Below are positions 22,146 through 34,689 of a DNA stretch of 64,000 nt, in pieces. Position 1 is the stretch's first letter, and each line of letters opens with the position of its first letter. The DNA lies in contig JAZBRS010000013.1 of the NCBI GenBank assembly GCA_037176725.1, forward strand, positions 10,233,001 through 10,297,000, given 5' to 3'. The DNA is from Posidonia oceanica (lineage: Eukaryota > Streptophyta > Magnoliopsida > Alismatales > Posidoniaceae). Made by a program: the position numbers and the translations under genes. The notes below the pieces were generated by a model. The model searched no databases. It saw nothing but the letters and a program-made list of their open reading frames with translations, and was not told the origin of the DNA.

Positions 22146-23924
22146 ATGACCATCCTGAAGCATCACCAGGGCCAAGCAGCGAAACATATACACTCTTTCG
22201 ATATCACAAACCCCACTTTTGAGAAACAGATCCTCTCGAAACTTATCGCATATGGAGAGGAGGATGATACGGGCGAGGACGAGAATGATGAACCATTGCC
22301 CGAGTTCCAGCCCTATGACGATGATCCAGAAGGCTCCAACCTCCATGTTGAAGAAGAAACAGAGGTTGTTAATATCGGCACAGCTGAAGAAGCTAGAGAG
22401 GTCCGTATCAGCGCCCAGCTGTCGTCCCAGGCCAGAGCAGAGTTCATCGCATTCCTGAAAGAGTATGTGGATGTCTTCGCCTGGAGCTACGAGGACATGG
22501 TCGGCCTCGATGTCGAGATAGTGGTGCACAACCTGCCCTTGAATCCAGATGCCAAGCCTGTAAAGTAGAAACTGAGAAGATGGCGACCACAGTGGCTGCT
22601 CATGATCAAAGAAGAGATCATGAAGCAGCACAAAGTCAATTTCCTGAAGGTCGTCCTTTATCCTGAGTGGCTTGCGAACATTGTGCCTGTGCCCAAGAAA
22701 GATGGCCGAGTCCGGATTTGTATCGACTATAGGGACCTGAACAAGGCGAGTCCCAAGGACGATTTCCCATTGCCTCACATTGACGTCCTAGTCGACAATA
22801 CCGCGGGCCACAATATGCTTTCCTTCATGAACGGCTTCTCCAGTTATAACCAGATCAAAATGGCAGAAGAAGACATGGAAAAGACTTCATTCATCACCTC
22901 CTGAGGAGTCTTCTGCTACCAAGTTATGCCGTTTGGACTGAATAATGCCGGTGCAACCTTTCAGAGGGCCATGACTGCACTTTTCCACGACCTCATGCAC
23001 CAAGAAATGGAGGTCTATGTAGATGATATGATTGCCAAAACCAAAGAGCCTGAGGATCACCTTGCCTGTTTGAAGAAGCTCTTTGACCGCTTGAGAAAGT
23101 ACAAGCTACACCTTAACCCCAGTAAATGTGTATTCGGGGTATCTTTTGGCAAACTTCTGGGCTACATTGTTAGCTAGAGGGGGATTGAAGTGGACCCGAT
23201 GAAGGCAAAAGTCATCGTGGATATGCCACCCCCCAAGACTGAAAGGGAGGTCAGGGGCTTGCTAGGGTGTTTACAATATATCAGTCGCTTCATTGCACAG
23301 CTTATGCCCATTTGTGAGCCAATATTCAAGCTCCTAAAGAAGAATGCATAGATCAATTGGAGCGAGGAGTGCCAGGCTGCATTTGACAAGATCAAGCAGT
23401 TGTTGATCAAGCCTCCTGTCTTGGTTCCCCCCATGCTAGGGAGACCTTTACTTCTCTACCTTTCTACCATGTAGCATTCCATGGGCGCTGTCTTGGGCCA
23501 ACATGATGAGTCAGGTAGAAAGGAGCGTGCTATTTATTACCTGAGCAAGAAGTTCAATGAATGCGAAGCCAGGTACAGCACAATAGAGAAGACCTGCCTA
23601 TCTCTTGTCTGGGCTGCACAGAAACTAAGGCATTATATGATGGCATACCCAGTTTAGCTCTTGTGCCGGCATGATCCTATCAAGTTCCTCTTCCAGAAGC
23701 CGGCCATGGTGGGTAGATATGTTAAGTGGCAGGTGCTGCTGTCTCAGTACGACATCACCTTTGTCACTCAAAAGTCCATGAAGGGTCAAGCCATGGTAGA
23801 CCATCTTGTTGATTTCCCTCTACCTGAATACCAGCCACTCCAGACGCAATTCCCAGACAAGGACATTCTCTTTGCAATGGAGGACTCTGAGGAGAAAGAC
23901 CCTAAAGATCAAGAGCAGTGGTAG
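22146..23924 (+). pseudogene. rt: Reverse transcriptase of element H
   Basis: RT copies the element RNA into cDNA. Visible blocks are the pre-RT EYVDVFAWSYEDM, then IVPVPKKDGRVRICIDYRDLNKASPKDDFPLPHID, the VMPFGLNNAGATFQRAM block, the catalytic YVDDM (both Asp present) near 23015, the CVFGVSFGKLLGYIVS block, and the connection domain with IYYLSKKF. Stops at 22566, 22902, 23175, 23349, 23472, 23655 and 23922 mostly sit where the family has Trp or Gln, so each is one C-to-T or G-to-A change away. The frame otherwise stays constant. Confidence 0.9.
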
Positions 23925-24330
23925 TTGTACTTTGATGGCGCTGTCAACAAGAAGGGCCGAGGCATAGCCGCAGTGCAGACAATGCCTCGGGGACAGATGA
24001 TTCCCTTCGCAAGGAAGCTGACCTTCAAATGCACCAACAACGAGGCAGAATATGAAGCATGCATCCTAGGACTGAAAGTCGCCCTCGAGCATGAGGTACA
24101 AAAGCTGCTCGTGCACGGCAATGCCATGCTGGTGATTTCTCAAGTGAATGGCGACTGGAAGACAAAGGATCCAAAGTTACTGCCATATCACGAACACCTA
24201 CTGAAGCTGATAGAAGAATTTGCAAGCATCCGCTTCACATACATGAACAGAGTGAGGAACACATATGCAGATGCATTGGCAACCCTGGCGTCCCTGCTCA
24301 ATATACTTGAAGACAGCATAGTGGATGTAT
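23925..24330 (+). pseudogene. rnh: RNase H of element H
   Basis: This domain degrades the RNA strand in the RNA-DNA hybrid. It reads YFDGAVNKKG (first catalytic Asp), NNEAEYEACILG (Glu) and TYADALATLAS (last Asp). The third catalytic position, normally Asp in a GDS-type motif, is Asn in HGNAMLVISQ (about 24115-24145), so the active site is broken. It continues directly from RT after the stop at 23922 and runs on into integrase. Confidence 0.85.
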
Positions 24331-25642
24331 CAGTTACTCGCATAGAGCAGTTTGCACATTGCATGAGCATAGAAGAGGCAGATCCAACAGAGGAGCAGCC
24401 CTGGTATCATGACATAAAGGCTTTCCTGGAGTCTGGCAGCCTTCCGCCTGGTACCTCAGTAGCAGATAAAAGAACTTTGACGTGTCTGGCATCAAAATAT
24501 GTACTAAGGGCAGGACAGTTGTACAGAAGGTCATACAATCAAATGCTCCTGCGCTGCTTGAACAAATCGAAGGCTGACACACTGATGCTTCAAGTACATG
24601 TGGGAACTTGCGGCCCACACATGAACGGCGTCCTCCTGGCCAAGAAGATAATGCTTCAAGGCTACTTTTGGCTAACCATGGAAGTAGACTGCTGCCGGTT
24701 CGTGCGTAGATGCCACAACTGTTAAGTGCATGGTAACTTCATTCGAGCACCCCCACAAGAATTGCATAGCATGTCGTCACCGTGGCCCTTCTCCACCTAG
24801 GGGATTGATGTCATTGGCGCCATCCACCCTACAGTCTCCAATGGTCATGGCTACATTCTAGTAGTGATCGGCTACTTTACCAAGTGGGTGGAAGCGGCCT
24901 CCTACAAAATAGTTACTGCCGTGGCTATAGAAAAGTTTATCAGAAACAATATCATAGCCCGGTATGGGGTCCCACATGCGCTCATCTCTGATAACTGCAC
25001 GAATTTTATCGCCAAGAGGATCGAAGACTATCTGCAGAGCTTCAACATCAAGCACCACAGATCCTCGCCTTATCGGTCGCAAATGAATGGTGCAGTAGAG
25101 TCCGCCAACAAGAACCATGTTAAGATCTTGAAAAAGATGGCGGAAACTCACAAGGACTGGCACGACAAGCTTCCTTACGCACTCTGGGCGTACAGGACAT
25201 CTGTCCGGACCTCAACAGGAGCCACCCCGTACTCTCTGGTGTATGGTATGGAAGCAGTGCTGCCTATCGAAGTAGAGATCCCCTCACTACGGATCCTACG
25301 AGAAACTGAGTTGGAGGAGGCAGAATGGGTCGAAGACCACTGCGTCCAACTAAATCTGATTGATGAGCGCAGGCTGCAAGCAATGCACAATGCTCACTAT
25401 TACCAGAAGTGAATGGCCAGAGCATACTTGAAGAAGGTTCAGCCCAGAAGCTTCCAGTCAGGAGATCTTGTTCTGTGCACCATTCATTACCTGATGGTCG
25501 AGGCAAATTCCGACCTAATTGGCATGGCCCCTTTGTGGTCAAGCAGGTCTTCTTGGGCGGTGCTGTAACTCTTGAGGACATGGATCAGGTCGAGCAGTCT
25601 GAGCCTGTCAACCTGTGCTACCTCAAGAAGTACTATCAGTAG
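24331..25642 (+). pseudogene. int: Integrase of element H
   Basis: The N-terminal zinc domain is present (VHVGTCGPHMNG ... RRCHNC, about 24595-24723). The core has Asp in GIDVIG, Asp in SDNCTNF (a Cys replaces the usual Gly) and Glu in GAVESANK. The C-terminal domain ends LCYLKKYYQ at 25642. Stops lie at 24723, 24799 and 25410, and there is a one-base frameshift near 25480. It is closely similar to A's integrase, so A and H belong to one family. Confidence 0.9.
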
Positions 25643-27123
25643 CCTGGGGCAACCCCACTGCAGATCCTTCTCCCCCATCCCGCCGCTTGCATTCTCGCTC
25701 TTTGTACATCTCCACACATCTCCTGTCTCGCCTCTTGCATCTCTACCCCTACATATCTCCATATATTTCTTCGACCCATCTCTTGAATTTCTTCTCCACT
25801 AAACATCCTCATACATTTTGTCCTTTCCAAACATTATCCCTTTCGAAATCATCATCGTCATCCTCATAAATCATGCATTGCATTTCGCCTGGTGATGAAG
25901 ACCAGAAGTGCTTGCCTGCTCTGGAAGGAGTCCACCTTGCCTCACCTGGCACTACTCGGATGTCCTAGCTAGTGAGGGAGCCACCACCCAATTAGGATAG
26001 GCGAAATGCCCAAACTCATAGGACATACACCTCTTGAGGGAGGAAAAATGCTAGGCTGTGAGCCGAAAAAGAGTAAATGTCTAAGCTTGGGCACAAATGA
26101 AAAACGACAGAAAGCGAAGACAGAAGCTGGCCCTAGAGATAGGGGTGTGCAGTCCAACCTTGCCCCTCCAGATCACCTTGGAAAGGACCCAAAGCCTACA
26201 TCCATGAATCTATGCACCCCTTTTTACTTCCAAAATAGGGATAGCAAAAGCCTGTGAAAAAAAAGAGAAAAGGAAAAAAGAAGAAGAAACAAAAAAAAAG
26301 AAAGCAAGCAAGCAAAAGAAAAAAAAAGAAAAGAGAAGAAAAGAAAGAGGTTGGACAAAAGTCAGCCTCAGAAATACAGGCAATGTTATCCCCCCATACC
26401 TTAGAAAGGAACCAAGGGTGCAAGCTTGAACAATCTATAACTCCCCCACCTCAAGCTAGGCACCCATCACCTCCAAGCCAGGGACAGGGAAAGCCCGCAC
26501 ACCCATGTGGGAGAAAACAAAAGAAAAAAAGAGAGAGAGAGAAAGTAGGTGTAGGTCCTGAAGAGTTTGGCCGGTAGCCTGTCCTCGCTACACCACCACC
26601 TGAATGCCACCAACACCCTTTCCAGAGTGCCACCGACAAGTTAGGAGTCCAAGTAGAGTCCAGTGAGTTAGGGACTACTCTCTTCCTCTACAGCAGGCAC
26701 CAAAGCACTCCGCATGCTGAGGGAAAAACATACCAATCATAAATAAAGCATATCAACCCACATCATGCATATCTGCATCACCAATCATCCCTTCTCCCTC
26801 TTAATCATTCCGCTCTGCAAAAAAACTTGCCTCAGCTCTGAGATAGTACTCTTACCAAGCATGCGTTGACGCCGTTCGAGCTGCGCTGGTCCAGAACTCC
26901 TGCCAGTCCCCGTCCTCGTGCCAACAGAATCCCCTCTGCTTATATGTGCTTAACTGCTATGTTCTGACGTTAACTACCGAATATATTGAATTGTTTTACC
27001 AGCTTCAGAATTTGCTTTCAGTCAGCGATTATATGCCTGTGTGATTTGACTTTCTACAGCCTTGATAACAGGTACCCTAAAGATTCTACAACAGATGTCT
27101 GCCTTCATTCTGCGGCCTGCGCC
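25643..27123 (+). other. Spacer between integrase and the DUF7745 ORF in element H
   Basis: It aligns with 7735-9194 of A. Conserved points are the TCATCATCGTCATCC words (25848-25863), the block around GGAGGAAAAATGCTAGGC (26038), an A-rich run (26255-26350) and a pyrimidine tract ending in CAG (26691-26693), matching the acceptor candidate of A. I see no gene. Confidence 0.6.
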
Positions 27124-28326
27124 ATGGGCTTCCCCACTCTCGAAACCCCGGTACATTGCTCTGAGACCATGTGGGGTTGGGTTGGCAAGCTCACCCAAGA
27201 TGACTATGAAAAGCTGTGCCTGTGGGGCACACCAACTAAACTTCTGAAGGCAGCTAATGTCGAAGTAAGTCGACATCTCCTGTGCCCTGCCGCAAGATTC
27301 TGGAAGCCGGCGCATCATGTCTTCCACTTCAGAAGAACAGAACTGACACCCACGCTGGAGGAGGTGTGCTGGATCTATGGCTTCTCCCGGCTAATGGGAC
27401 TGCCCATCTTCATGAGACGTGACAAGTACATAGCGGTCCTGAGCAAATTATCTGGGCTTTCTACTGATTGGTGCCAGCAAAGATTGATCTACACCTGTGG
27501 CCTTACGCCCATGCTATGCCTAGCCTACTTCGATGAGATTGTGGACAAGCGTGCTGAGCTCGGGGACGAGCTATGGCTCCGAGGATTTGTCACCTAATTT
27601 CTAGGCGAGCTGATATTCATACACAGCCGGATGACAATTGCGATAGAAATTACTGAAATCGCACTAGCTGTGGTGATTCGGCAGATAGACCTGGCACCAG
27701 TTGTCCTGGCTGAAACCTACCGCAGACTGGACCGCATCTCTCACCGCTGCTGCCACTTCCACGGCTGCGGAGTGCTAGTACAGATCTGGTTGGCTGCACA
27801 TTTAGAACTGGACATATTGTGCCCCTGGGGCAATGCTATTGAAACATACTGCAATAGCGACCATGCCAAGACAATCAAGAGTGTCCCGGAGGAGTATAAG
27901 AAACTATCAGAGCTAACGGACGATACCATAGCATGGCGCATCATTCCATCCGCGGCCGAGCCATTCACTATCTTCTTTGGCACCCGCGATGCACGACTTG
28001 TTGTGCTGCCAGGATTCACCGGGGGTGTGGAGTATCACCCCATCCGGGTCATGCGGCAGTTCGGCCTCCAGCAGGGTACCTTCATCAACAGCACAGCCCC
28101 CAGGCTCCTCCAGGCATATCCATTCGGCTCGACATCTGCTACAACTGAGCTAGCTGACCTGATGCAGCACGGGGTGCAGTCTATTGACATAGCATCCACA
28201 CAAGGCTCGGGATGCACTCCTGAATACTTGACAGAGGTGCAGGCACTCTGGCCCATCAGTGAGATACCTCCTGGCGCTCCCATGTTCCCCAACTCTAGAA
28301 AGTCAAAGAAAGCCCGAATCAACTAG
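27124..28326 (+). pseudogene. DUF7745-like extra ORF of element H, one stop
   Basis: This 1203-nt frame has exactly the length of the intact copy in A and is interrupted only by TAA at 27595. The start ATG at 27124 gives MGFPTLETP. Conserved blocks are RFWKPAHHVFHF..ELTPTLEEV, PVVLAETYRRLDRISHR, PSAAEPFTIFF, GGVEYHPIRVMRQFGL and the basic end RKSKKARIN. Compared with pol of the same element, which has many stops and two or three frameshifts, this ORF is strikingly well preserved. The function is unknown. Confidence 0.78.
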
Positions 28327-28635
28327 GGCACATGTATAGCTGTTTGCTTGTTTAGTTTTTATGCTGTATCTTTTGGCCTGCCACAGGCATGTAATCAAAG
28401 CTCTATCAATACGAAGGCATTCTGTGCCACTTGTTTGTGTTTCAAGTCTGCTCCAATGCATGCATGTTTGTGCCAATCATATTGTAGGGCCCTTGGCCAG
28501 ACTCGCTGCCAAACGCCGCAGGAAAGTCCTCCTCAATCAATCCAAGTGCTGACCCGCGCCATCAAAACAAGCAAGGCAGTCGAGCGGCATCACTCGGATC
28601 TTCTCCCAGCGGCCAGTATCCCAAACTACTCATTT
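28327..28635 (+). other. 3' untranslated stretch after the DUF7745 ORF of H
   Basis: It is similar to 10398-10650 of A (CTGCCACAGGCAT-type and GGGCCCTTGGCCAGACT words) but lacks A's 83-bp tandem array. I see nothing else in it. Confidence 0.5.
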
Positions 28636-29167
28636 GACAAACGCATCAGTTTTGTCTCTACCTTTTGCTTTCGATGCCAAGGATGCGCTGGCGATACCCC
28701 TAGTATCATCCTGATACCAAGAGCATCTTTTTTGACCGCCCCTTGGTATCATTCCCCCCATCCTTCCCCCATGATATTCCTGCATATCACGGGATGATCT
28801 GTTATCAACCATTCATTTGTTGGCCAATAAGTCCGATATCTTATCACCCATTCATTTGCCGACCGATAAGTCCGATATCTTATCACTCATTCATTTGCCG
28901 ACCGATAAGTCCTATATCTTATCATCCATTCATTTGCCAACCGATAAGTCCGATATCTTATCATCAATTCATCTCCCGGTCGATAAGTCTGATATCTTAT
29001 CAATCAATCAATCAAGCACCTCTTCCGGTTTGATGATCCATAAAACATCACTCTTCCGATTTGATGATCCGTAAAACATCACTCCTCGGCTGATGATCTG
29101 GAACTCATCACTCTTTCGGCTGATATCTAGTAACTATCACTCACAATTGCACCCCTTCCGGTTTGAT
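28636..29167 (+). repeat. Hairpin array of element H, left part (interrupted by C)
   Basis: It starts with GACAAA (28636-28641) and TTTGTC (28651-28656) around a 9-nt loop, the counterpart of A's GACAAG/CTTGTC. It continues with about five copies of GATAAGTCCGATATCTTATC (28828-29002) and then GATG...CATC and GATGA...TCATC units. Element C is inserted inside one such unit. The array resumes at 38567. Confidence 0.87.
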
Positions 29168-29172
29168 GAACT
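29168..29172. repeat. Left target-site duplication of element C (GAACT)
   Basis: GAACT precedes the TG end of C. GAACC follows the CA end at 38562-38566. The undisturbed repeat unit elsewhere in the array reads GATGAACCGTAAAACATC, so the left copy carries one C-to-T change. Confidence 0.82.
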
Positions 29173-30581
29173 TGTAAATATCCCATTTTCGCATTTCCTA
29201 GAGTTCATAGAGGACAGGAACTTCTGAGGCACCCAGATCACATAACTAAGCTTTAATAACACATTTTCCAGGGTTTTCGTGACTTGCTTAAAAACAACAC
29301 TTGATTCTACTTAGCTCAAGGACATTAGCTGTGGTAGAGCTGACTTGCCCAAATAGTGGCAAGTTTGAGTACCTTTGAGCACACTTTTCCACTCAAATCT
29401 GTGGCAGATTTGAGTTAAAGAAGATGTTTTTATGATTTCAAGAGATATCTGAAGTTTTACAGGCTTTTAATCGAGTTTTCTGGATCAAATTTAAAAGACA
29501 GGGTTAAAAATGCAAAAGACGTTGCTAGTTGCCAACTAGAGAGGTGACTGGGATAGGCGCCATGTTAACAGGCGACTAACCTAGGCGCCACTCTAAGCGG
29601 CAACTGACAGTCGTGGGCTCCGTTAACCGAATCGAACGGTTATTTTTGGTAGTTGTGTCCCACGATCCCCTCGACAGCTAGGCGCCAACCTAACAGGCGA
29701 CTAACGGTCGCGAAACAGCTACGATTATTTCCCATGATCCCTTTGACTGTTAGGTGCCAAACTAATCGGCGACTAACGATCGTGGCTCCCGTCAACCGAA
29801 TTTCTACGGTTTTCTCCACGTTTGACTGGGCGGTTGCTAGCCTTAGTCGCCTACCCATGCGGCGACTGGCCATAACTGCCATTTTTTCTAGAAATTTCTA
29901 TGTGTTAACCACCCACACCCCTTGGAGTCTATAAATAGACCCCGTGGGTCAGTGTTTGAACCCCCGGTCATTCTTGGAGAGAGCCCCTCCTTCAGTCAGG
30001 TCAGAAAGAAATCTTCTGTAGGTTTTAGGTTTCTGAGCTTCCAGTTTCGAACAGCTAAAGTTTCCAAACCAGAAACCCTAGTCTCCACCCTCTATCCAGA
30101 GAGAAACCCAACTTAGATCCTAGAGATCCTGAGCCAAGCTAGAGCTCCGACCGTGCCTCCACTTCTACTCCACTGCAAACAGCACAAGGGTGAAGGGAGT
30201 ATTCTTCCAATCTAATTTCCCATTTCATATTGCATTCCTTAAAATAGGACCCATAGCATATGCATGCAGGGAACCACCCCCCGGTTAGTATTAGATTTAA
30301 TTGCTTATGTTACTTTCTGTCTACTTTTATTAACATTTACTACACTTGAACTAATCTAGATCTTTTTCATTTTGCTTTGGAAGGGAAGGAAAACACTTAC
30401 GTAGCACGAGGAGGCCGCTAGACGACATCCAGCCATTGATCTAGTGGTCCGAGGACTCACATCTTCACAATCTCCCCCCAGTTGTCTTGTTACCCAAAGG
30501 CGAGTGGCGATCACAACAAAGTTGTCAACGTCGTGGAAGCACTGGCATCTTCAACTCAAGCACCCCAAAAATCCATCCACA
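29173..30581 (+). repeat. 5' LTR of element C
   Basis: It runs TGTAAATATCCC ... CATCCACA. A TATA box, TATAAATA, lies at 29930-29937 with transcription expected to start about 30 bp on. Upstream (29530-29870) is a run of GGCGCC and GGCGACT words that form hairpins. The 3' part is a leader with GTAAGT-like sites near 30629, just past the end. Confidence 0.92.
29930..29937 (+). promoter_or_regulatory. TATA box of the C 5' LTR
   Basis: TATAAATA lies in a context typical of plant core promoters and is repeated at 37884-37891 in the 3' LTR. It divides the LTR into a plausible U3 and R-U5. Confidence 0.75.
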
Positions 30582-32016
30582 GTTTCTGGCAATCACGGTG
30601 GGACTCGGCTTTAGCCAACCCCGGTGCTACGTAAGTAAATTCCTTCCTTCCTTTCCATTATTCTTATAGATCTAGGTGTAGTTTTTTTTGGTTCGGGTGA
30701 ACGTGCGATTAGGTTTTCATGACTCCCAAACCTTTTTCTCGTTTTTTTTTAGTTTCTGACATCAGTAAAATCCCCAGCTCCAAAGTTGGGACTATTTTAC
30801 TGAGGTCAGAAGACTGTGGCCGTGAGCCGCCTATTCAAGGAGTGCCTGTCTTAGCCGCTTCTCCAAGAGGCGACCAATAGGGGCGCCGTCATTACAAGCG
30901 ACCCAGAGTCCATTTTGTTTTCACTGCAGTTCCTTAGTTTTTTTCCCTGTAATTTGTGCTGTATTTTTAGATCTGCAGTTGCAAAAAAAATTAATTAAAA
31001 AAAAAAACATCTATTCATGTCCACCATGTTTTAGTTTTTTAACAGTTTTTAGATTTGCTTGTGTCCACCTTAAGGTGGAAACTAATTGTTTAGTATTAAA
31101 GTTGAAGTTCCTTGAGGAAGTCTTCCTCTAGCTAGAACAGTTAACCTGAGCGAACCCAGGCCAGTGCAAGTCGCTCTCCCATACTTAGCATTAACTGCAA
31201 TAGTTAGATCAAGATCTCAAGGTGTCCCAAGTGTTATTATTGACTCCTCTCTCTCCCTAAGTCAATAGTAAAACTTGGTAGATACTTTACACTTTGATAT
31301 TTCGTGTTTATTTATTGTTTTTTTTGTGGTTTACTAAGTGCCGAACCTAAAGACAGAATCCTATGTGGAGGGTCCCTCTTTTGAGAGACAAGCCCCCCAT
31401 CTAGGCCCTCTTGGTGGACCCTAAAGAAGGTCAAGGAGGAGTACCTGAAAGCAAAAAAAATCCCATTTACTTGTGACACGCATGTAGGTTTAATTAATTG
31501 ACTAATTAAACACTTAAACAAGTAAAAGCGGCACTCTATTTGAAACATCATTTCATTTTTTTTCCTGACTGTTGCGTGGTCTGTCCAAGACAAACCTGGT
31601 TCGCCGACTAAACAGAGGCATAGCCGCCTGTTCGAAAGGCGCCTTGCCTAGCCGCTAGTGAAAATAGCGACTTGTTTGGCCGCTTGTATTACAAGCGACT
31701 ACAAGGGAACCTTTCGTTTCAGTGCATTGCTTGCAGGGGTTTATATATATTACTGTTCACAAGGTTATAGGCACAAACTATTTTAGTTTCTGTTGATTTT
31801 CCTTTATTCCATCGAGTCTGTATTAATTAGTGTTACTTGAGTCTGTAATTTCTTTTTAATCTCCTGTAATAGTCTATAATAGTCTAGAAAAAAAGAAAAA
31901 AATAAAAGAAAGCAAAAGAGAAGAAAGAAAAAGGAAAAGAAAGAAAAAAGAAAGAAAAAAACAAAAAAGAAAAAAAAAAGAAAGAAAAAAACAAAAAAGA
32001 AAAGAAAAAGAAGACA
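30582..32016 (+). other. Leader of element C
   Basis: This is untranslated. TTTCTGGCAATCACGGTGGG follows the LTR within a few bases and is the likely primer-binding site, TGGCAATCACGGTGGG starting at 30586; I cannot name the tRNA. Two groups of short hairpins with AGCCGC...GCGACT arms lie at 30850-30910 and 31620-31700. A purine-rich AAGAAA tract (31885-32015) ends just before the gag ATG. Confidence 0.65.
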
Positions 32017-34689
32017 ATGGAGTACACTAACACATCATCTACCTCCACCTCTATGGCGCAACCGACTCTATGCCCCGATGGGTTCTCCTACAAGGACTCA
32101 ACTCCACAAGCGGAAGGGTCGGGAACCCCTCCATTCTCGCATGCAACAGGGCGGCAACAGTTCCCGCACGTCTCCATCCCTTTCGATTACAATACCGAAG
32201 AAGGAAGAGAGACAAGCCAATTTCAAACATGGAACACTCAGCCTGAGCTTACGCGTCCGGAGTTGACTTCCCGTGTTGTGCCTCCCATCGTGACTACCAT
32301 TCATCCAACTGAAGAGGAAATCAACGAGGTCCGGCAGTCCTTGGCTCAACAACACTGTACCTACACAAACCCACAAACTTCAACAATCCAAGAACACCAC
32401 AACCAATTACTCCATACACCAGTCTATACACATGCCATACCAGACCCTACCTTCCCTAACCAAGGTTCCTACCCACCACACCACACATTGCCCACCTACC
32501 CTTACATCCATCCAACTCCGTCATATACAACCCAATACATGCCACAACCTCCCGCTAATACCCAATACTACCCCACTCCACTCCCATCATCATTCTTCCA
32601 GCCACAACAACCTCCTATTAACACGCAATACTACCCTACACAACCTCAGTCATCCTTCCTTTCCCCGCAACATAACCCATCATTACTACAGACACAAAAA
32701 CACCCGAGCCAGGGGCAATATGCCGCACCAAGGACAGATCTCAAAAGGATGATCGCCGAAGCACTAACAGAGACAGGAGTTACATCCAAAGCACCGATAC
32801 GGTTTGACACGTCGAAATTTCCTCATTTTGTTCTTCTACCTGGATTTAAAATGCCAAAAATGAGGAAATACAGTGGAATATAGGATCCAAGGGGCCACCT
32901 AGCCACATTTGCCATGGACGCTCTACCCTATCAATATGACAATGGACTTATAATCTACCTCTTCTTTAAAAGCTTGGAAGGAGAAGTACTGGGATGGTTC
33001 AACATGCTCACAGCATATGATCTCAGTGACTTCAAGATGTTCTAGGAGAAATTTCTGCGCCAATATGTCCATCGCATCCAGCATGAGCCCACAATGAGTG
33101 ACCTCCTCGCTGAAAAGATGAAACCTGATGAAGAGTTCGCCAGTTTTGCAAGTAGATGGAGGGACATGGTTGCAAGGTCTAAATGCTATATTCCTGAAAG
33201 CCAAGCTGTCGAGATCATCGCCTGCAACACCACAGGAGCACTCAGAACAGGGCTACTAATGAGTGACCTCCAAACATATCCTCAGCTACACGAACACGCA
33301 GCAAGGATCCTCCATCACAAAGAGGACCTACCATTCTTAGAGCTCGAGGGAAGGGGCAAAAAGAAGGGCACTGGCTATACACATGAAGGGATCACTGGTG
33401 ACATGGCACAGGTCTCAATCCAGTAGAAGCAGAAGGGCCAATACCAGTCTGAGCAATCACTCCTGGCCAAAAGGCAACCAACCCAGTATCAGCCAGAGCT
33501 GTACCTAAGCCAACCAACACAGTACCAGGGGCAGTTAGTGCAGTCAATGCAGCACCAACAACAACAGCCACCTGATTATCCAGTACATGCCCAGCAAAGA
33601 TACCAGGAGCAACCACAGGGGTAGAGGAACTATCACAGCATCCCTCCTCCACGAAGCTACAAAGGCCCTCAGAGGCAAAACTATCCTCTGCTTCCTGAAT
33701 CAATCCCTGATACATTCAGGATGTTGGTTGAAAGTGGAGATCTGCAGCTCCTAGAGCCCAGTCCGAGTTATCCTAACACTGATATGTCCAAGTACTGCCC
33801 TTACCACCAGAACAACAGGCACACCCTTGAAGAATGCTTCACAGTTAAAGATAAAATTCATAATCTTAATGACAAGGGTGATATCATGTGGCCTGAGCTC
33901 AAAGCAAGACTAAAGGCAGCTCAACAAGGACAACAACAGATACATCAAGAACCCTCGTTCAACCATCGAGTGGCTCACACGGATGCAGAGATCATCTTAT
34001 CTGCTGCTCGATCTGAGCTTGCAAACATCTAGTGCATACGGGCAAATTTAGAACAAAGCCCATCAAGCAAAGAGGACCTTAATCCTAAAGTGCCCTCAAC
34101 ACCTACTCTGAATCCTCATGTGCCGCAGAACCTAATGGAAGGTGACTGGTCACCCATCTATGATGAGTACACTGACCCATACTGGTGCAATGAAAAGGCA
34201 GTGGACTCTCAGATGTTCCAGGACATGATTCAAGAAAGCTAGTCGCCCATCCATGATGAATATGCGGATTTAGACTGGTATAAAGCAGAAGCTGCACTTG
34301 GTTCACACTGCCAAGCTCTCCAAGTAGCACAAGCAAGAGCTGATCCTCCTCCCAAACCGCCCGATTCTACAAACAGACACACTAGGGGCAGTCATAGTCA
34401 AGGAGAAGATGTTACAGAGCACATCAGCAGCCACACTCCAAGAGGAGGAGGACATCTGATAGCCTCACTCCAAAACAAATCCACCAGGGACACACCGCCT
34501 GGAACGGGTCAGAATGAGTCCGACTCTGACCCTCTGAAAGCAAGGACAGGGCGCAAACCAAAAGAAAGACAAGAACATGAGCCACAACCACCTGACTACT
34601 TAATGCTAGGGGCAGACTTCCACAGTCACCCCTCAGGTAAGCCCCCTCATCTGGGAAGGGAGGTGCAAAGTTCCACTGAACCTGACTGA
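32017..34689 (+). pseudogene. gag: Gag of element C
   Basis: One frame of 890 codons starts with MEYTNTSS. The first 240 residues are rich in Pro, Gln, Thr and Tyr. The gag core runs from about 32750 to 33420, with FKMPKMRKYSGI, LEGEVLGWFN and a DEEFASFASRWRDM block. The knuckle at about 33796-33837 is C-x2-H-x4-H-x4-C (CPYHQNNRHTLEEC). Two related acidic segments follow, DWSPIYDEYTDPYW and SPIHDEYADLDWY. Stops at 32881, 33043, 33424, 33622, 34030 and 34240 are almost all TAG, consistent with Gln or Trp codons hit by transitions. There is no frameshift, which suggests selection on gag until silencing. Confidence 0.85.
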
